Below are positions 17,903-26,900 of a DNA stretch of 50,198 nucleotides, piece by piece. This DNA comes from Candidatus Omnitrophota bacterium (GTDB taxonomy: Bacteria; Omnitrophota; Gorgyraeia; 2-01-FULL-45-10), in the NCBI GenBank assembly GCA_016929115.1, contig JAFGJL010000040.1, positions 1 to 50,198 on the forward strand, given 5' to 3'. A program made the position numbers and the translations under genes. A model generated the notes under the pieces. The model was not told the origin of the DNA and searched no databases. It saw only the letters and a list, made by a program, of their open reading frames with translations. Each line of letters begins with the position of its first letter. The first letter of the stretch is position 1.

Positions 17903-20900
17903 TATACGTTTCCTATACAGGGTTATCGCCGTTATCCTCATAGGCGCCTTTGTCTCTTACGACCTTGCCTGGGCTTATCCCGATGCTAGCGGTACCCTTG
18001 CCGTGCCCGGGCTGCAGAACAGGGATGTCGTCGATAAGATAAAGGCGGCCGAGATCGCGCGGTTCATAGAGAAGAAACTGGCTGAAAGCGGCGCTGACGA
18101 GCAATCAGCGCTCAATGAGGTATGCGCATTAAAGATACGGTATCCGGGGGTCTTTGAGGACATTACGCTGGGGGCGATAATGTCGGATTCGAAACCCGTT
18201 GATGTTGTTTTCCATATGAGCAAAAAAGACGGGCATATCGCTATCCGCTGTTTCGACACGCGGGACACTTCCCGTGGCGGATCGGTGCAGCCGGGTTACG
18301 AGGAGGTGGAGAAGGCCAGGCCTGTCCTGCCTGACAGCGCCATACATATACAGATAGTGAAAAAGAGGCCTGTCGCCGTGGTTCCGGCGGCAACCGCCAG
18401 CAGCGCGCCTGCCAAGATCGAAAGGACGGTCCCTGAAAGTATATCGCAGGATCGGCTTGAAGAGAAGACGGCACTTCGCGTATCCTGGTGGCTGGAGGAG
18501 CTCCCAAGGGTCGGCGTTCCTTTCGGCGCATTGGCTATACTTAATGCCGTTAATACAGAAGACATGGCACTTAACGTCCAGATCTTTTCGATAATGGCCA
18601 TCGTGTTCGGCGCCATCTTCTTCCTGCGCCACCTGTTACAGGAACGCGCCCCTCCTAAAGACGCGGATGGTGATCTTGCCCTGCTGGCAGCCCCTGCCCT
18701 GGCGGCGGTATCAGGCATTATCATATCTGTGGGATCGGTCCTGCTGATCACGAATCCCCTTGCCCAGTTCCTGACCGCGCTTCCGGTGAGCATGGCGGCG
18801 CATCTGGCCATAAATCTTGTTGTAAGGATGCTGCGCGGCCGCGAAATAAACGCCGGTTATGCCTCGCTCAGTAACGGCGACGATACAAAATGGATGTCCT
18901 CCTTCGACAGGAACAAGGCTGAGTGGGACCTGTCGGGCCTCCGCACCATATCGTTAAAGAAGCTTAAGCTCTCGCTCTATGCTATAGGAGCCGTGGCCGT
19001 CCTGGGCTGCGAGATAGCCTTTGCTGTGCAAAACCCTCTTTTGGGCAGCTGGCTCATCTTCCTGACCGTCGCTCTGCAGGCATCCATGCACTTCAGGGAA
19101 TGGCGCGCTATCTCCGACTTACAGAACAAGGCATTTACGGTCCTGCGCAATATGCAGCTCAGATTCGATACATTCAAGGACGAGATGGGCATGCGGGATA
19201 TCTCCAAGCTGGAGCTTGAGGCGATCGACCAGATCTTCGGCTGGGATTGCTACAAATACCGCCTGTCGAAAAAGGACGGCAAGCTCTACTATGTCTACGA
19301 CCGCGGTACTCTCGTCGATTCCTCTTACTCGGATAATCCCCGCCGGCCCACGGACAAGGACGAGAAGGAATATTTCTGGAGCAATATGGCGCGCTATCAC
19401 TCCGAAGTGAATCCTATCACCAAGAGGGCTGTGGTAGAGCAGTTACAGAGAGAATACGACGGATGGATCGTGGGTCCGAACGGAGAACTAAAAGGCCTTT
19501 ATATAAAGGACAGGTCCAAGCTGCCTCACGGCTATACCGCGAAGAACATAGATATCGACAGGAAGAAATACGGCGATGATGTCGATCAGATGCTCTTCTG
19601 GGCTGAGGAAGAAGACGACGACATAGTCGGATATGCCTTTATAGACTGGAAGAGCTACAGGAAGTTCGTCTCGCTCAAGAACCTTTCAGACAACCAGCTG
19701 GACAAGTTAAGGGATAGGCTCATCGCGGCGCAGGATATCGGGGATCTTTTTAATGACCACTATCTTTACCGCCTCCACAAAGACTTCACGCTGCAGGGTA
19801 TAGCCAAGGAAGGCGCGCTCAACGATTCTTCTTATACAAAGGATCCGCGCCCCGCCACTGACGGCGACGAGAAACAATATGTATGCGACGGCCTTTTGGA
19901 TTATTGGTGGGGGCCGGGGCGCGGAGGCCGTTCCGAGCGCGCCAGAGAGCTTAAGAAAGATTATCCGGGGTGGATCATAGGCCCTAACGGCGAGCTATTA
20001 GGGTTGTATATAAAGGATAGGCGTAAGCTGCCTGCCGGCATCAATGCCAAGAACTTGAGGTCCGATGAACGCGCGTACGGCGATGATGTCAACCAGATGC
20101 TTTTCTGGGCCAGGAGGGAGAACGAGGGACTCATGCTCTACCTGTGCGTCGACTGGATAGACCAGAGGCGGGCAAGGGACTTCGTGCCCCTTAAGAACCT
20201 CTCACCCAAACGTCTTGCGACTATAAGCGATATCATAACGCTGTTGGGGAATACGGTCCGTTACGAGAAGAAGAACCTTGAGGGCCGGCTGCATACGGAG
20301 AGGATGGCGATAAAGGACGGCTTGACAGGGCTTTATAACCAAACCTATTTCATCGCTGCCGTAAATCAGTTGATCGGCCGGACGCGGACGCAGCGCGGGA
20401 ACCATTCCATCGGCATCATCATGATAGACCTGGACCATTTCAAGAACGTGAACGACGGCCACGGCCATGAGGCCGGCAACAGGGTGTTGAGGCAGGCGGC
20501 TGAGATAATAATGAAGAACCTGAGGAGCGACGACGTGCCGTGCCGGTACGGCGGAGAAGAACTCGCGATCGTCATGCCCGATACGTCCGAAAAAGACGCT
20601 GTGAAGATGGCGGAGAGGCTAAGAAAGGCTATGGAAGCGGCCGAGTTCACGGACGAGAACGGCAAGTTGATACCGAAGATCGTGCCGGGTTCAGGCGAAC
20701 CGATGGGGACAATAAGCGTGGGCGTAGCGGCTGCAACGAAAAAAGAAGTTTCGCAGGGGAATTTCACAGCCCAGGATCTTATAGCGGAAGCCGATAAGGC
20801 GATGTACCGCTCCAAGCGGGACGGCAGGAACCGCGTCACCGTGTATTCCGAGATGGCCGCATCCGATAGCGAAGAAAAGGCCGGCGGCCTGCCGGCGGTT

Positions 20901-23900
20901 TTCGGCATATCCGCGGCAGGCGCGACCGGCATAGGAATGCTTATAGTGTTCGGCGTGCTTATAGCGCATGAGGTGACGCGCCATATATACGAGCTTTGCA
21001 GGTCGCAGGGGCTTGTGTCTGACAATAGATTCATGCGGGCCATTTTAAAGAGATCGTTGTGGCCGCCTGCCGTGCGCCGTTTCATATTCAAATATATATC
21101 CGAACCGCTCGCAAGGGCTGCGGTGCGTGTGATGACCATGCTTGAGGCATCCACTTTCCGCCTGGAAAAAGATATCAAGAGGATAGGCGAGAGGGTAGAG
21201 TCCTTGCGGAAACACGTCAATCCTCCGGTTATGGCCGTCTTATCCGATATGCACGGCGAAGTATACCGGCTTGAAGAGGCCATCGAAAAGGCTGAGAAGA
21301 CGCACGGCGCCGAGCGTTTCATATTTTTGGGAGACGCGATAGACGCCAGGGATGATTACAGCGGTGTTATGGAAAAGAGGAAGAGTGGAAAAGAGATAAG
21401 CTCGCGGAATACGATCCGGCACATAAAGGCTTTGATAGAAAGCGGAAAAGGCGAATTTTTGCTCGGGAACCATGAAATATGCCTTATCGGCTCCGTATCG
21501 GGCCCTGACACTATAGAGAACAGGGCGCTCTTTTTGCAGTGGATACTGCCGGAGAACCACTATGGCGGAGCTCATACACTGAGGGAGTTCGGCGTAAGAT
21601 CGCCTTTTACCGTCGAAAAAATAGATGACTTCTCTCACTGGATCTCTACCGGCGAGGTCAAGTCCAAGCTCGATAGCCAGGCCCAGGCCCTATACAGTAA
21701 AGCAAGATCGAACAAGGCCATGATAGACGTCGCCGAATGGATGAAGAAGCGGGGCCGCCTTTATCTTATCGAGGACGACACCCTGTACGTGCACGGCGGA
21801 ATACCCCTGTTCAATAACGGTGAGATGTGCCCTATGATAAACGGCCTGACCGGGACAGAAGCCCTCAGGCAATTGGAAGAGGATTTCAGGGAAGGCTTCA
21901 TAAATTATACGGATCTCACCTTCTCCCACAGATCGCCGCTCAATGCCGATTCGCCTTTGAGGACCAATCCCTGGTATGGGCGCCTGAGGAGCGACAGGGC
22001 TGTCAGGCGCATGCTCAGCGCTTTCGGCGTAAAGCGTATCGTCTTCGGCCATTTCCCGAACGCGCCGGCCATGATGTTCGGCGGAAAACTCGTTAACGTG
22101 GACGGAGGCCTTTCCGACAGGTATGAGGGCGAGAGCGCGGCCTTTATCGTGACCAGCAATAAGGCGCTCCTTCAATCGATACTTTTTGACGGCCGCCACA
22201 GGCGCATGAGGCAAGACCCGGCTGACGTTGTAGTGGAAGAATTCCGCGGGCCTAGGATCAATAGGGGCATAGCCGGCCAGATAAAAGGGCTTGAGGATAT
22301 CCTGTCTATCAAGAAAAAGAGGTTGGAGGCCCTGGCAAAGAAGCTAGGCAAGACCATAGCAAAGAACGACACGGATCTCCTGCCGCCGGTTCCGCAAAAG
22401 AAGAAAAGCAGAAAGAACGGCAACGGCAGGAAGGGGGCGCCGGACGGGTTTATACGGAAAGGACACCGGTCCGCCCGTATATTTACATCTATCGCAGATG
22501 ATATACGCCTTTGTTCAGGAACGCGCGAATACGACGAGAGAGCGGCCGGCCTCTTAAAAGAGGCGCTTGCCAAGGCGCGGCTATCCGACGCCGAACGTTC
22601 GGCTGTGAAGAGCAGGTTGCAGAAGGTCAAAAACGGGTCATTCAAGACATATGAGTTTTTACCTATCGTCAAGTCGGAAAAAGATTTTTTCCTGGGATGG
22701 AGCAATGCGGAGAACGAGGAGCTCTTCCTTGCCCCGGAACTGATAAAACACCTTGAGGCACGTGGCCCGCCGACGCTTGTCGACGAATACCTTCTCCATG
22801 AACTCCTGTGCCCCATTATGGGCCATTATAGAGCCGTACTTATACAGCAGGATGTTTACCCCGACCATTATAATTCCCGCAGCGACCTGTTAGGCAATCA
22901 GACCGAGAAAGACCCTTATAAAGGCATATTGAACGACGTTTTAACGGGCTTCATAAAGGAGCGCTCCGCGGCTGCGGCCGCTGTCAAGGCTTTGTCGACT
23001 CATGAAAAAAATGTTCGGCTGATGCGGCGGATCGTCGAGGCGGCTGGAAGGCGGGACCGCGCGTTCCGCATCATCAGGCACAAGATAAAGAACGATGAAA
23101 TGCCCGACTCGTTGCGCATAGATGACTTTGTGAAATTGGGCGCGTTCGGAGGCCTTTATCTTGATGTCAGCGCCGATGCCCTGCAGTGGTGGGATGGCCT
23201 CAGCGCCGGGAATAAGGCCGATCTTCCGGAGGATTTAAATAATATCTCAGAGCCGTCCTGTGAAGAGCGGCGCGATATGCTGTTTAATGAATTTGAGGTA
23301 GAAACGTTAATAAGTAAGCTCGAAGAGAGGGATCGCGAGATCGCCCGTATGTATATTGGCGGAAAGACCCTTTTAGAAATAGGGATGCATTTTGGCTTTA
23401 CAGGCGAGAGGGCCCGGCAGCGCCTGGTGGAGATATCGCGCGAATTGGTAGAGCTTGCCGAAGGCGGGCTTTCCAGGAAGGAGAGGAAAGAGGCTGATAG
23501 AGAGAAGATAAAGATCTTGCGAGAGCAGGAAGCGGAAACGCGGACGTATGTAAAAAAGAAGATAAAAGAGGCCCGCCAGGCGATGAAGGGACCCGGCGCC
23601 CACCACGAAAGCGCCCTCTATATACTTCAGGATGCCCTGCGTGCGGCGGATAGAGTAGCTTTGTCCGGCGCCGTCACCGGCAGGATAGGGAGATATATAG
23701 ATGAAGTGATGGCGAAGATCAAGAAGGCGAGAAAGACGGCTGAAGAGAAGGCGCGCAAGGAGCGCTTGGCAGCCGCCCTGGAAACGGCCAAAAAAGCCAT
23801 GACGGAAAAGAGAGAGCGCGCCGAGGCCGAGACGCGCGAAAGATTATCGCGTGTCAGGACGGCCATGGACGATCCGGCCGCGGACAAACCGGCCGTTCTT

Positions 23901-26900
23901 GCTATGGCCAAGGCCGCATTGTATGCAGCGCGCGGTGAGAATATGCCTCCGGCCGCCCTGACGGAGACGAGAGGCTATGTTGCGCGGCTTACCGAAATGA
24001 TCGAGAGGGAAAAAGAGGGTGTGCGCGAGATCGCGCCGGAAGAAAAACTCGCCAGGCTATTATACAGGGACGACTTAACGTCGCGTAAAAAGCACAATAT
24101 CATCAAGAATCTGGCGGCTATGGCGCTGGAAGGAAACGGAAAGGCCCTTGAATTGCTGGGCGTCGCGGCGCTCGAGATACATGAGCTGCGTATGCGGATA
24201 ATCGGTTTTCTGTGCCGGTTGCCTCCCGAAATATCATATGGGAAGCTTCCGCTCAAGATAGACAGGATATGGCGTAATGTCCTGCCACCGGAACAGCGGC
24301 AGGCCCTTGCCGATATCATGCGGAAGAGCGGGCGCTCGATGGATGGCTACATCCGCCAGGGGACGGAAGCGGTCAAGGATTTCGAGCCGCAATTAGCCAT
24401 GATACGCCAGAATAACTACACGTCGAAATACGGTCAGAAGGCCGCTGAGCTGCTCGAGAGCGCCCTTGCCGCCGGAGAGATATCCTCGGAAGCGCGCAAG
24501 GCTCTTGAAGAGCAGCTGCAAAAATTCAGGGACGGCTCTTACAGGATATACGGCTTCAAATCGATAGTGAAAGCCAAGGATGATTTTCTTTTGGGGTGGA
24601 ACAACATAGCCGGCAGTGAGCTATTCATGGCTATAGACGTTATCGCAGAGTTGGAAGCCCCCAACCCGAAGATACCGCCTACGCTCACCGACGAATATCT
24701 CCTTCACGAACTTATCTGTCCCGTCATAGGCCATTATCACTCGATCAGGCTGCAGCAGAAGCTGTTCCCTCAGCACTATCCGGATGATGAGCGCTTGAAG
24801 CAGCAATCGGCCGAGAATCCGTACAAAGGGATGCTGGGGATCATGCTCAGGTTATCGATCGACAAGATGAAGGACCCGATCCTGGCCAAGATAATACATG
24901 ATATCAAGGATTATGTGGTGACATCCGGCGGTTTTGCCCATAGCGTGAATAAGAAACTCAAAAAACGGTCGATAGAACTGTTCGTTTTGCTTAAAGAGCA
25001 GCTCGGCCGCGGTGAGGCCCCTGATATAGACGTATATATGATACGGATGATGCTGGACGAGTTTCATTCTGCGCTGGAAGACTATCAGCGCCTTACCCGT
25101 GAACATGACGAAAGAAAAGAGGTCTCGGAAGCTGAAACTAACGCTTTAGAAGAGGCCAAGAGCTGCATCGATATCATCGATTCGGTTGAAAGGGCGCAAA
25201 CGGAAAGCGGGCTGCAGGTATCGAGAGAAGGGTCTGAGCTGGAAGATCTGATGGCCGCCATCTTGATACTGCAGCAGTATCAGCGCCTTGCCATGTTCTT
25301 TTGCGTGGTCACCAAAAAATGCTTGCGCGGCGATCTAACGATAGAAGATATGCTCGACACGCTCAAAAAGAACCTGCCGGAGTTTGTGCGGTTAAAAGCG
25401 GCTATTAAGCAGATGCGGGAAGACAGGCCGTGCAGCGGCGATGCGCGGCTGGTCTCGTCACTTGAAGTTATAATCCAGGCGAACGATGAGGCCATCTCCG
25501 AGATCAACAGCGCTATCCGCTGGCTGGGAAGGTCGATGGAGAACTTTTCCATCGATGAGGTGGGCAAAGTGGTCAGGCAGGCCGAGAAAAAATATCCCAG
25601 CGTAATGTTCAAATACGCCGTTTCGGAAGAGGCGCTTCGCCTGAAGGATGTGTTTACCTATAAGAGGATATTGAAGACGGTGCTCGAAGGCTTGATAGAC
25701 AACGCCTATATACACAGTGAAACGAAGCAGGTCGATGTGAGCGTTTCGCTTACCAAAGGCGGGGAGCTTAAGGTCGACGTGAGGGATCACGGCAAGGGCA
25801 TGTCCAAAGAGCGGCAGCAGACGATCTTCATGCCGGGTTTCTCCGAGGCCAAGCAGAGGCGGGCCGGGACGGGTTTCGGTCTATATACCTACAAGGAATC
25901 TGTCGAGGCGACAGGCGGGAACATGAGTTTTAGCTCTAAAACCGGCGAAGGCACGACGTTCACATTTACGCTTCCCGTCAATGCCAAGCTGAACATATTA
26001 AAGCGGTATACCAACGGTCCGCTTATCGTTGTGGTGAGCGGACTCATGGGAGCCGGCAGGAGGGCGGTCTCGCGCGTGCTCGCGTCCAGGCTGGGCCTCC
26101 GCTATATAAACGGCGGTTTCGTAGCTAAAGCGCTTGTCGCCAAGATGCTGGAGGAGAAGGTCGATATGGATGATGAAGCCCGCGTTACTGTCTACGCCCG
26201 CGAATTCCTTCTTGAGAAGAAGAGGCTCGATTATTCCCGGGAACCGGTAACCCTGGACGGAGTCGATACCACGGCCGCCGATGAGCAGGGGTTATCCGTG
26301 AGAGATAAGATAAAACGGACCTTTGAGGATAGCCGCGCTAACGAAGCTATCCTCCACCGGGTCACCAAATACCACGGCGTCCGTCAGGCTATAAGGGAGT
26401 TTTACGAGGCGGAAGCCCTCAGGGTGCGTTCTCTGGGAGAATATAACGGCCTCATAATAAGGACGAGCGAACCGATCAGGGACGTCGCTCAAAAGGAGTT
26501 CTCTATCGTGAATGTCATGTTGCTCGCCTCTTCCCGCGTCAGGGCCGAAAGGGTCAAAAGAAGCTATAAGGACATAGACGCGCTGGATGAGTCTACGGGC
26601 AAGACCAACTTTGGCGCGCAATACAGCGGCCTGAAAAAGATAAATACTTCATACAGGCCTGTCGCCGATATATGCCGCGAAGCGCTCGACCACATAGCGC
26701 TCACGATATCTCCGGCAGACCCTTTGATAAGGGCCGGCACGGAGTCCCGGGCGGAGTTTGAGACGCTCATCATGAGCGCGCGCCGCAACAGGATGACAGA
26801 CCATTTCGCGGAACGTCTAGCGGCTGTTATGGATATGGCCTTGAGATCCGGGACGCTTACTTCAGGAGAGGGCGTGAAGATCTCGACTATCGCGGAGGAT

